Below, one piece after another: positions 40,683 through 48,064 of a stretch of 64,000 nucleotides of DNA. Under the pieces are notes generated by a model. It made no database searches. It was not told where the DNA came from and saw only the letters and a list, made by a program, of their open reading frames with translations. Every line of letters starts with the position of its first letter. The stretch's first letter is position 1. This stretch comes from DASRHG01 sp035650655. Its GTDB lineage: Bacteria > Desulfobacterota > Binatia > DP-6. A program made the position numbers and the translations under genes. The DNA is taken from NCBI GenBank assembly GCA_035650655.1, contig DASRHG010000097.1:1-64000 (forward strand), written 5' to 3'.

Positions 40683-42158
40683 ATGAGGGCATCGTGGACC
40701 TTTGGAAGGAAGGTGGGAGTCTCCTTCGGGGCGATGGTCGTGCTCGCGGCCGCGATCGGCGCGACCGGCATCCTCGCGCTCCGCAGCGTCGCGGCGAGCA
40801 AGGACCGCGTGATCCTGGTCAACGAGCAGAACCTGATCGCGGCGCGCGATCTCGTCGCGGCCGCGGAACGGAAGGGAGGCGCCGCGCGCGCCTTCCTGCT
40901 GACGGGCGACGAACGCTTCCTCGCCACGCTCGACGCCGCGCGGAACGACATGCGAGCCACGATCGCGCGGCTCGAGGACCACAGCTACGCGGACGACGGA
41001 CGGCGGATGGTCGAGGAGGTGAAGCGCGCGGAGGCCGAGCACCAGGCGGCGCTCGAGCACGCCGTCGCCGAGCGCGGACGGAACGCGGCGCTCGACGTGG
41101 TGGCGCGCCTGTTCGAGGAGCAGGTCACGCCGCGGCGCGACGCGCTCGACCGGGCGGTGGCCGCCTTCGTGGCTCGGGAGGAACGTCTCGCCGACGACGC
41201 GGAGCGGGCGGCCGCCTCGACCGCTTCGACGGCGATCGTCTTCCTCGTCGCGATCGTGCTCGCCGCCGTCGCACTCGCCCTCGCGCTCGCGATCGTTCTC
41301 GGGCGTACGCTCACGCGCCAGGTCGGCGCGGCCGTGCACCACATCCAGAGCTCGTCGGCCGAGCTCCAGTCCGCCGCGAACCAGCAAGCGGCCGGCGCGA
41401 AGGAGCAGGCGACGGGCATGAACGAGATCAGCACGACGATCGGGGAGCTGCTCGCGACCTCCCGACAGATCGCCGAGAGCGCGCAGCGCGTCGCGCAGAT
41501 CGCCCAGGAGACCGCCGACGCCGCGGGCGCGGGCGATCAGACGGTGCAGAAGTCCCAGGAGGCGGTCGGCGCGGTCAAGCGGCAGGTGGACGTCATCGTC
41601 GCCCACATGCTCGACCTCGGCCGCAAGTCGCAGCAGATCGGCGGCATCCTCGAGATCATCAACGAGCTCGCCGACCAGACGAACATCCTCGCCATCAACG
41701 CGAGCATCGAGGCGGCGGGCGCGAACGACGCCGGCCGGCGCTTCGGGGTGGTCGCCGACGAGATCCGCAAGCTCGCCGACCGGGTGGGCGCCTCGACGAA
41801 GGAGATCCGCGCCCTCATCGAAGAGGTGAGGACGGCGGTGAACACGACGGTCATGGCGACCGAAGGCGGCATGAAGGCCGCCGACGCCGGCATGCGCGAG
41901 TTCGGCGCCGTCACGACGGCGTTCCGGCAGATCGTCGAGCTGGTCGGGACGACCACCGAGGCGGCGCGCGAGATCGAGCTCAGCACGAAGCAGCAGGCGA
42001 GCGCCGTCGAGCAGGTGAACGTCGCGGTCTCGGGCATGGCGCGCGCCACCAAGGAGAACGAGGCGAGCTCGCGGCAGACCCTGGAGACCGCGTCGCAGCT
42101 CGCCACCCTGTCCACCGACCTCACGCGGCTGATCCGCGTCAACGGCGCCGAGGCGTGA
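40683..42158 (+). CDS. Methyl-accepting chemotaxis protein
   Basis: The 491-residue receptor has a first transmembrane helix at about residues 11 to 33 and a periplasmic four-helix-bundle sensor of about 145 residues (DRVILVNEQNLIAARDLVAAAERKGGAARAFLLTGDERFL). A second helix lies at about 181 to 206. After it comes only a very short linker, with no clear HAMP domain, and then the signalling hairpin. Its tip (EIINELADQTNILAINASIEAAGANDAGRRFGVVADEIRKLADR) is canonical except that GE is ND. The C-terminus (LTRLIRVNGAEA) has no CheR-docking pentapeptide, consistent with the TPR-type CheR. It is the sole receptor in this operon, in the WspA role. Its stop overlaps the cheA start (GTGA). Confidence 0.9.
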   Translation: MRASWTFGRKVGVSFGAMVVLAAAIGATGILALRSVAASKDRVILVNEQNLIAARDLVAAAERKGGAARAFLLTGDERFLATLDAARNDMRATIARLEDHSYADDGRRMVEEVKRAEAEHQAALEHAVAERGRNAALDVVARLFEEQVTPRRDALDRAVAAFVAREERLADDAERAAASTASTAIVFLVAIVLAAVALALALAIVLGRTLTRQVGAAVHHIQSSSAELQSAANQQAAGAKEQATGMNEISTTIGELLATSRQIAESAQRVAQIAQETADAAGAGDQTVQKSQEAVGAVKRQVDVIVAHMLDLGRKSQQIGGILEIINELADQTNILAINASIEAAGANDAGRRFGVVADEIRKLADRVGASTKEIRALIEEVRTAVNTTVMATEGGMKAADAGMREFGAVTTAFRQIVELVGTTTEAAREIELSTKQQASAVEQVNVAVSGMARATKENEASSRQTLETASQLATLSTDLTRLIRVNGAEA

Positions 42159-44179
42159 GCGAGGACCCGTATCGGTACTTCCGGGTCGAGGCGCGCGACC
42201 TCCTCGAGGGGCTCAGCCGCGGCGTGCTCGACCTCGAGAAGGGCGTCCACGACGCCGATCTCGTCGCCCAGCTGCTGCGCCTCGCGCACACCCTCAAGGG
42301 CGCGGCCCGGGTCGTGAAGCAGCCGGCGATCGCGGAGGCCGCGCACCACGTGGAGGAGGCGCTCGCCCCGCACCGCGGCGCCCGCGGCCCGCTCCCCCGG
42401 AGCTGGGCGGAGCACGTGCTGCGACATCTGGACGACATCGCGACGGGGCTCGCCGCGCTCGACCGCCCGGCCGAGGACGGGGCGCCGGCCGCCGGCGGCC
42501 GGGTCGAGGACGCGGTCAGGACCGTGCGGGTCGAGATCGCGGACATGGACGAGGTGCTCGACGGGCTGGCGGAGGCCTGCGGTCGGCTCGGCGCGGTCCG
42601 CGAAGAGCTCGAGGCGCTCGGCGCGCTCTGGCGGGTGGCCGAGACGCCCGCGGATCGTCGCGGCGCGGGCGGGCCGGCACGCCGGACGCCCCCCGTCGTC
42701 GACGATCACCAGCCGTCGCTCGAAGCGCTCCAGCGGAATCTCGCCGCGCGGCTCGAGGAGAGCCACGCCCACCTCCTGCGCGTGCGCGACGCCGTCGGCC
42801 GGCTGCGCCTGGTTCCGGCCGCGAGCGTGTTCGCCGCGTTGCACCGCGCGGTGCGGGACGCGGGGCAGAGCGCCGGCCGACGGGCCGACTTCGAGGCGCG
42901 CGGCGGCGACGTCCGCCTCGACCCGCACGTCCTGACGGCGCTTCGCGACGCCCTCCTGCACGTCGTGCGCAACGGCGTCGTGCACGGCATCGAGCCGGAG
43001 GCGGAGCGCCTGGCGGCGGGGAAGCCCGCTGCGGGCCGCGTGGAGGTGCAGGTCACACGGCGTGGGGACCGCGTCGCCTTCGTCTGTCGCGACGACGGCC
43101 GGGGCATCGACGTCGACGCCGTGCGCCGGGCGGCGGTCGAGCGCGGCATGCTGTCGGGGCCGGAGTCGAGCACGCTCGCGGCGGCGGAGGTCGTCCGGCT
43201 CATCCTGCACGGCGGCGTGACGACGACCGAGACGGTCACCCAGGTCTCGGGACGGGGGATCGGTCTCGACGTGCTGCGGGAGACGGTGGCGCGACTCAAA
43301 GGCGACGTCACGGTGTCGACCGAGGCCGGCATCGGCACCACGGTCGAGGTGAGCGTCCCGGTCTCGCTGTCCGTGCTGCCCGCCCTCGCCGTCGACGCCG
43401 CCGGCGTCGCGCTCGTCCCGCTCGACGCGGTCCGTGCGACGCGGCTCGTGACCGCCGGGGACGTCGCCAGCTCGGCAGCCGGCGAGCGGGTGGTTCACGA
43501 GGGGGACGCGATTCCGTTCGTGCCGCTGGCGGCCGTTCTCGGCAGGCCGGGGCCGCCCCGCGGCGACCGGCGCCCCCGGCCCGCGGTGGTGGTGCGGTCC
43601 GGGACGCGCCTCGCCGCGTTCGGCGTCGACCGGGTGCTCGGCATCACGGACATCGTCGTGCGGCCGCTGCCGCCGCTCATGGCCGCCGCCCCGGTGGTGG
43701 CCGCCGCCGCCATCGACGCGAACGGCGGTCCGCAGCTCGTGCTGGATCCCGCGGCGCTCGTCACGGCCGCGGCGGGAAGGCTCCCGGACGCCGCCCCGGC
43801 CGCCCCGCCCGCACGGCGTCCGGTCCTCGTCGTCGACGATTCGCTCACGACCCGCATGTTGGAGCAGAGCATCCTCGAATCGGCGGGCTACGAGGTGGAT
43901 CTCGCGACCTCGGCCGAGGAGGCGCTCGCCAAGGCCCGGCTCCGTCGCTACGGGGTGTTCGTCGTCGACGTGGAGATGCCGGGGATGGACGGCTTCGAGT
44001 TCGTGGCGCGGACGCGAGCCGACCCCGTCCTCTCCCGGGTCCCCGCCATCCTCGTGACGTCCCGCAGCTCCGACGCGGACCGCCGGCGCGGCCTGGAGGC
44101 CGGCGCCTCGGCGTACATCGTCAAGAGCGACTTCGACCAGGGGCGGCTCCTCGAGCGGATCCGGGAGCTCGTGAGCTAG
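42155..44179 (+). CDS. cheA: CheA histidine kinase with C-terminal receiver domain (WspE-like)
   Basis: Translation from GTG 42155 gives 674 residues. The HPt domain carries the phospho-accepting His 45 in LLRLAHTLKGAARVVKQPA. There is no P2 region; a short linker leads to the dimerisation and ATPase parts (HVVRNGVVHGIEPEAERLAAGKP N box, CRDDGRGIDVDAVRRAA G1, QVSGRGIGLDVLRETVARLKGDVTV G2). A CheW-like P5 domain follows (PALAVDAAGVALVPLDAVRATRLV). A CheY-type receiver ends the protein: RPVLVVDDSLTTRMLEQSIL, FVVDVEMPGMDGFEFV with the phospho-Asp, and ILVTSRSS. A fused receiver and missing P2 match WspE and other non-flagellar kinases. No separate CheY gene is present in the operon. Confidence 0.93.
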   Translation: MSEDPYRYFRVEARDLLEGLSRGVLDLEKGVHDADLVAQLLRLAHTLKGAARVVKQPAIAEAAHHVEEALAPHRGARGPLPRSWAEHVLRHLDDIATGLAALDRPAEDGAPAAGGRVEDAVRTVRVEIADMDEVLDGLAEACGRLGAVREELEALGALWRVAETPADRRGAGGPARRTPPVVDDHQPSLEALQRNLAARLEESHAHLLRVRDAVGRLRLVPAASVFAALHRAVRDAGQSAGRRADFEARGGDVRLDPHVLTALRDALLHVVRNGVVHGIEPEAERLAAGKPAAGRVEVQVTRRGDRVAFVCRDDGRGIDVDAVRRAAVERGMLSGPESSTLAAAEVVRLILHGGVTTTETVTQVSGRGIGLDVLRETVARLKGDVTVSTEAGIGTTVEVSVPVSLSVLPALAVDAAGVALVPLDAVRATRLVTAGDVASSAAGERVVHEGDAIPFVPLAAVLGRPGPPRGDRRPRPAVVVRSGTRLAAFGVDRVLGITDIVVRPLPPLMAAAPVVAAAAIDANGGPQLVLDPAALVTAAAGRLPDAAPAAPPARRPVLVVDDSLTTRMLEQSILESAGYEVDLATSAEEALAKARLRRYGVFVVDVEMPGMDGFEFVARTRADPVLSRVPAILVTSRSSDADRRRGLEAGASAYIVKSDFDQGRLLERIRELVS

Positions 44180-44181
44180 CC

Positions 44182-45234
44182 ATGCGCCCGATTCGCGTGC
44201 TGGTCGTCGAGGACTCGCTCACGGTCCGCAAGCGCCTGGTCGAGGTGCTCACCGCCGATCCGGACCTCCACGTCGTCGGGGAGGCGGGGGACGGCAAGAG
44301 CGCGATCGAGCTCTGCCAGCAGCTCCGACCCGACGTGATCACCCTCGACATGATGCTCCCGGTGATGACGGGGCTCGCGGCCACCGAGTTCATCATGGCG
44401 TACTGCCCGACGCCGATCGTCATCGTCTCCGCCTCGACCAATCGCGGGGAGCTGTTCCGGACGTACGACGCGCTCGCCGCCGGCGCGGTGGAGGTGGTCG
44501 AGAAGCCGTCGGGCGCGGAGGCGGACGACGCGTGGGCGCGGCGGCTCCTCTCGACCGTCAAGCTCGTGTCGCGGATCAAGGTGATCACGCACCCGCGCGC
44601 CCGGCTGAACGACCTCCGCCGCACGCCGGTCGGCCGGCGCGGCCCGCGCGCGTGCCGCGCCGTCGCGATCGGCGCGTCGACGGGCGGTCCAGGCGCCGTG
44701 GTCGAGATCCTGCGCGGGCTACCGCCCGATTTCTCACTCCCGATCCTGCTCGTCGTCCACATCGCGCCGTCGTTCGCCGCCGGCTTCGTCGAATGGCTCG
44801 ACCGGCAGTCCGCGCTGTCCGTCCGCTGCGCGCGGGACGGCGAGCCGCTGCCGGCGCGAGGCGTGAGCGGGGCGATCATGGCGATCCCCGACCGCCACCT
44901 GGTGATGGCGAACGGTGCGCTCCGGCTCACGAACGATCCCGAGCGGCACTCGTGCCGGCCGTCGGTCGACGTCCTGTTCGAGTCGGTCGCCCGCGAGCTC
45001 GGCCCCCGGGTGGCGGGGTGCCTGCTCACCGGAATGGGGAAGGACGGGGCCGAAGGCCTCGTCGCGATCCGCCGGGCCGGCGGTCGGACGTTCGCGCAGG
45101 ACGAGGAGACCTCCGTCGTCTTCGGAATGCCGGGCGAGGCGGTGCGGCGCGGCGCGGCCGAGCGCGTGCTTCCGCTGCCGCACATCGCGCCCGCGCTCAC
45201 CGCGCTCGCCGCCGGCGCGGACGAGGGACGATGA
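44182..45234 (+). CDS. cheB: CheB methylesterase
   Basis: The 350-residue protein has an N-terminal receiver (IRVLVVEDSLTVRKRLVEVL; phospho-acceptor Asp 56 in VITLDMMLPVMTG; IVIVSASTN; VVEKPSG) and a C-terminal esterase. The esterase's catalytic Ser is in RAVAIGASTGGPGAV, the His in LVVHIAPSFAAGF, and the Asp in LLTGMGKDGAEGL. It removes methyl groups from the receptor after activation by CheA, balancing CheR. Start ATG 44182 is two bases after the cheA stop. It overlaps the following kinase gene by four bases. It corresponds to WspF. All catalytic residues are present, so it should be active. Confidence 0.93.
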   Translation: MRPIRVLVVEDSLTVRKRLVEVLTADPDLHVVGEAGDGKSAIELCQQLRPDVITLDMMLPVMTGLAATEFIMAYCPTPIVIVSASTNRGELFRTYDALAAGAVEVVEKPSGAEADDAWARRLLSTVKLVSRIKVITHPRARLNDLRRTPVGRRGPRACRAVAIGASTGGPGAVVEILRGLPPDFSLPILLVVHIAPSFAAGFVEWLDRQSALSVRCARDGEPLPARGVSGAIMAIPDRHLVMANGALRLTNDPERHSCRPSVDVLFESVARELGPRVAGCLLTGMGKDGAEGLVAIRRAGGRTFAQDEETSVVFGMPGEAVRRGAAERVLPLPHIAPALTALAAGADEGR

Positions 45235-47288
45235 GCACGCCCGTCCTCATCATCGACGACAGCCTCACCGTCCGCATGGACCTCGCCGCGTGCCTCACGT
45301 CCGCGGGCTTCGCGCCGACGACCTGCGCGACCGCGGCGGCGGCGCGCGCCGCGCTCGAGCGCACCGCGTTCGCCCTCGTCGTGCTCGACGTCCTCCTGCC
45401 GGACGCGGACGGCATCGAGCTGCTCGCCTCCCTCAAGCGGGATCCGGCGACGGCGTCCGTTCCGGTCATGCTGCTCTCGGCCGAGGCGGAGGTGCGCGAC
45501 CGCATCCGCGGCCTCCGGACCGGCGCCGACGAGTACGTCGGCAAGCCCTACGACCCGTCCTACGTCGTCGCCCGGGCCCGCGAGCTGGTGCGCCGGGGGA
45601 CGCCGGCGACCGCGGAGACGCGGTCGGACGCGGTCCCGACCGTGCTCGTGATCGACGACAGCGCGACCTTCCGCGAGCATCTGCGGAGCACCCTGGAGGC
45701 CGCCGGCTACGCGGTGACGACCGCCTCGACCGGCGAGGAGGGGCTGCGCCTCGCCGCCGCCGTCCGCCCGGCGGCCGTCGTGGTCGACGGCATGCTGCCC
45801 GGCGTCGACGGAGCCACCGTGGTCCGTCGCCTGCGGCTCGACGCCGCGCTCCGGCGCACGCCGTGCCTCCTCCTCACCGCGTCCGACGACCGGGAGGACG
45901 AGCTGCGGGCGTTCGAGTCGGGCGCCGACGCCTTCGTCCGCAAGGGCGAGGACGCCGGCGTCGTGCTCGCCCGCCTCGCGGCCGTGCTGCGCAGCACCGG
46001 CGGCTCCGCCGACGCGGACGCGGGCCCGAGCGTCCTCGGACCGAAGAAGATCCTCGCCGTCGACGACAGCCCCACCTACCTGGAGGCGCTCGCGTCGCAG
46101 GTGCGCGGCGAGGGCTACGACGTCATCCTCGCGCGCTCGGGGGAGGAGGCGCTCAACCTGATCGCCGTGGAGCCGGTCGACTGCATCCTCCTCGACCTCG
46201 TCATGCCGGGCCTCACCGGGCAGGAGACGTGCCGGCGCATCAAGAGCATGCCGGCCGCCCGCGACGTCCCGTTGATCGTGCTCACCGCGCTCGAGGAGCA
46301 GTCGGCCATGATCGAGAGCATCAACGCGGGCGCGGACGACTACATCACGAAGTCCGAGGACTTCGAGGTGCTGAAGGCACGGCTGCGGGCGCAGCTCAGG
46401 CGCAAGCAGCTCGAGGACGAGCACCGTCGCATCCGCGAGGAGCTGCTGCGCAAGGAGATGGAGGCCGCCGAGGGCCGCGCCGCGCGGGAGCTGGCGGAGA
46501 CCCGCGCGCGGCTGCTCGCCGACGTGCAGCAGAAGAACGAGCAGCTCGAGGCCTTCAGCTATTCGGTGTCCCACGACCTGCGGGCGCCGCTGCGCGCGAT
46601 CGACGGCTACGCCCGCATCCTGCTCGAAGACCACGCCGACCGCCTCGACGCGGAGGGACGCCGCGTGCTCGACGTGGTGTGCGAGACCGCGCGACGGATG
46701 GGCAAGCTGATCGACGACCTGCTCGCGTTCTCCCACGTGGGGCGCGCGGAGCTCGAGAAGCGCCCGGTCGACATGGCTGCGCTCGCCCGGGCGGTGGTGG
46801 CCGAGCTGCAGGGCGAGGAGCCCGGGCGGGCGGTCACCGTCACCGTCGGCGCGCTGCTCCCGGCGTTCGGCGACGCCGGCATGCTGCGGCAGGTCTTCGT
46901 GAACCTGATCGGCAACGCCTGGAAGTTCACGCGCGGCCGCGCCGGGGCGACGATCGACGTCGGGTGCGCCCCGGGCGAGGCCGAGACGACGTACTTCGTG
47001 CGGGACGACGGGGCCGGCTTCGACATGCGGTACGCGGGGCAGCTCTTCGGCGTCTTCCGGCGCCTCCACGCCACGGACGAGTTCGAGGGCACGGGCGTGG
47101 GGCTCGCGATCGTACGGCAGGTCGTGCAGCGCCATGGCGGGCGCGTGTGGGCCGAGGGCGCCGTCGGCCGCGGGGCGACGTTCTACTTCGCCCTCCCCGC
47201 CGGGGCCGTCGCGGCGCCCCGGCAGGGGGCCCCGGAGGACGGGACCCCGGGCGCGCCGCACGGCGGGCCGCCGTCCGCGCCGGGTTGA
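45231..47288 (+). CDS. Triple-receiver hybrid histidine kinase (output of the chemosensory operon)
   Basis: The 685-residue protein has three receiver domains in a row, each with its Asp: LVVLDVLLPDADG, AAVVVDGMLPGVDG and DCILLDLVMPGLTG. A coiled coil follows (QLEDEHRRIREELLRKEMEAAEGRAARELAETRARLL), then a HisKA segment (EAFSYSVSHDLRAPLRAIDGY) and an ATPase with N box LIGNAWKFT, DDGAGFDMRYAGQLF and GTGVGLAIVRQVVQRHGGR. It starts at ATG 45231, overlapping cheB by four bases, and is the last gene of the operon. It occupies the place of the diguanylate cyclase WspR. It can receive phosphate from CheA and, through its own kinase domain, pass a signal to an unlinked regulator. Confidence 0.88.
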   Translation: MSTPVLIIDDSLTVRMDLAACLTSAGFAPTTCATAAAARAALERTAFALVVLDVLLPDADGIELLASLKRDPATASVPVMLLSAEAEVRDRIRGLRTGADEYVGKPYDPSYVVARARELVRRGTPATAETRSDAVPTVLVIDDSATFREHLRSTLEAAGYAVTTASTGEEGLRLAAAVRPAAVVVDGMLPGVDGATVVRRLRLDAALRRTPCLLLTASDDREDELRAFESGADAFVRKGEDAGVVLARLAAVLRSTGGSADADAGPSVLGPKKILAVDDSPTYLEALASQVRGEGYDVILARSGEEALNLIAVEPVDCILLDLVMPGLTGQETCRRIKSMPAARDVPLIVLTALEEQSAMIESINAGADDYITKSEDFEVLKARLRAQLRRKQLEDEHRRIREELLRKEMEAAEGRAARELAETRARLLADVQQKNEQLEAFSYSVSHDLRAPLRAIDGYARILLEDHADRLDAEGRRVLDVVCETARRMGKLIDDLLAFSHVGRAELEKRPVDMAALARAVVAELQGEEPGRAVTVTVGALLPAFGDAGMLRQVFVNLIGNAWKFTRGRAGATIDVGCAPGEAETTYFVRDDGAGFDMRYAGQLFGVFRRLHATDEFEGTGVGLAIVRQVVQRHGGRVWAEGAVGRGATFYFALPAGAVAAPRQGAPEDGTPGAPHGGPPSAPG

Positions 47289-47389
47289 CGTGCGCGCCCG
47301 GCGGGGTCGGCCGGGTCAGAAGGGCGCTGCGCGCGTGGTCAGCGGCTGTCATCCCCCGCGGCCTACCTCTGCGGGCCGAGGAGGTTCCC

Positions 47390-48064
47390 ATGACGACGAC
47401 CCGACTGCTCGGCTCCCTGCTCCTGCTCGGCACGATCCTGCTCGCCCGCCCGCACGGCGCCTCGGCCGAACGGCTCGCGCGCTGCCGCCGCACCTGCGGC
47501 GCGGCGATCGCCGACTGCATCCGCACCTCGCCGCTCCGGCCGCGCCGCGCAAAGGCCGTCTGCCGGAAGCGCCTCTACAAGGCCTGCCGCCGCTTCGGCA
47601 CCGCCGCGTGCGACGTGACGCCGCCGACGACGACGAGCACGCTCCCGCCCCTTCCGCCCGCCTCGCTCCCGCCGGTCACGACGACGACGCTCGCCGCGCC
47701 GCCCCCGACCACGACGACCCTGCCCGCGGTCCGCGACTACTCCGGCACGTGGCACTTCGTCGGCACGCTCGCGCAGGACTCGTGCGGCGCGAGCCACTCC
47801 CTCGGCGACACCTTCTACGTCGCGCAGAGCGGCACGGCGGTGAGCTGCACGATCGGGTCGGTGCCGAGCTTCGTCATGTACGGCACGGCGACGGCCGACG
47901 GCTTCGACGCCGCGGGGAGCTTCTTCGACTCGGGCTGCTCGGTCGCGGTCGCCGTCGCCGCGAAGAACGACGGGACGGTCGTCCTCTCGGCCGCCACGGG
48001 CTTCGACATCGCGTGCCCGGCGGGCTCGTGCCGCTCGATCTGGGTCGGGACGCTCAGCCGCTGA
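47390..48064 (+). CDS. Secreted cysteine-module protein with Thr/Pro linker
   Basis: The 224-residue protein has a strong ribosome site (GAGGAGG) before ATG 47390 and a signal peptide (TRLLGSLLLLGTILLARPHGASA). The mature start is a Cys module, C-x3-CG-x2-I-x2-C (CRRTCGAAIADC), followed by CRKRLYKACRRFGTAAC. The linker TPPTTTSTLPPLPP...VTTTTLAAPPPTTTTLP leads to a C-terminal beta-sandwich-like domain (YSGTWHFVGTLAQDSCGASHSLGDTFYV) with more Cys. The same module heads the PQQ-propeller protein at 22833. The protein is extracellular, probably with disulfide bonds. Its function is unknown. Its end overlaps the convergent molybdenum hydroxylase gene by 11 bases. Confidence 0.78.
   Translation: MTTTRLLGSLLLLGTILLARPHGASAERLARCRRTCGAAIADCIRTSPLRPRRAKAVCRKRLYKACRRFGTAACDVTPPTTTSTLPPLPPASLPPVTTTTLAAPPPTTTTLPAVRDYSGTWHFVGTLAQDSCGASHSLGDTFYVAQSGTAVSCTIGSVPSFVMYGTATADGFDAAGSFFDSGCSVAVAVAAKNDGTVVLSAATGFDIACPAGSCRSIWVGTLSR

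Noticed and set aside
44121..47261. Long minus-strand frame across cheB and the hybrid kinase
   Set aside because: Antisense of conserved receiver and kinase domains; no independent similarity.
38167..47288. A standard flagellar chemotaxis operon
   Set aside because: No CheY, CheZ or flagellar genes are near; CheA lacks P2 and carries a receiver, and CheR has TPRs, which point to a Wsp-type alternative pathway.
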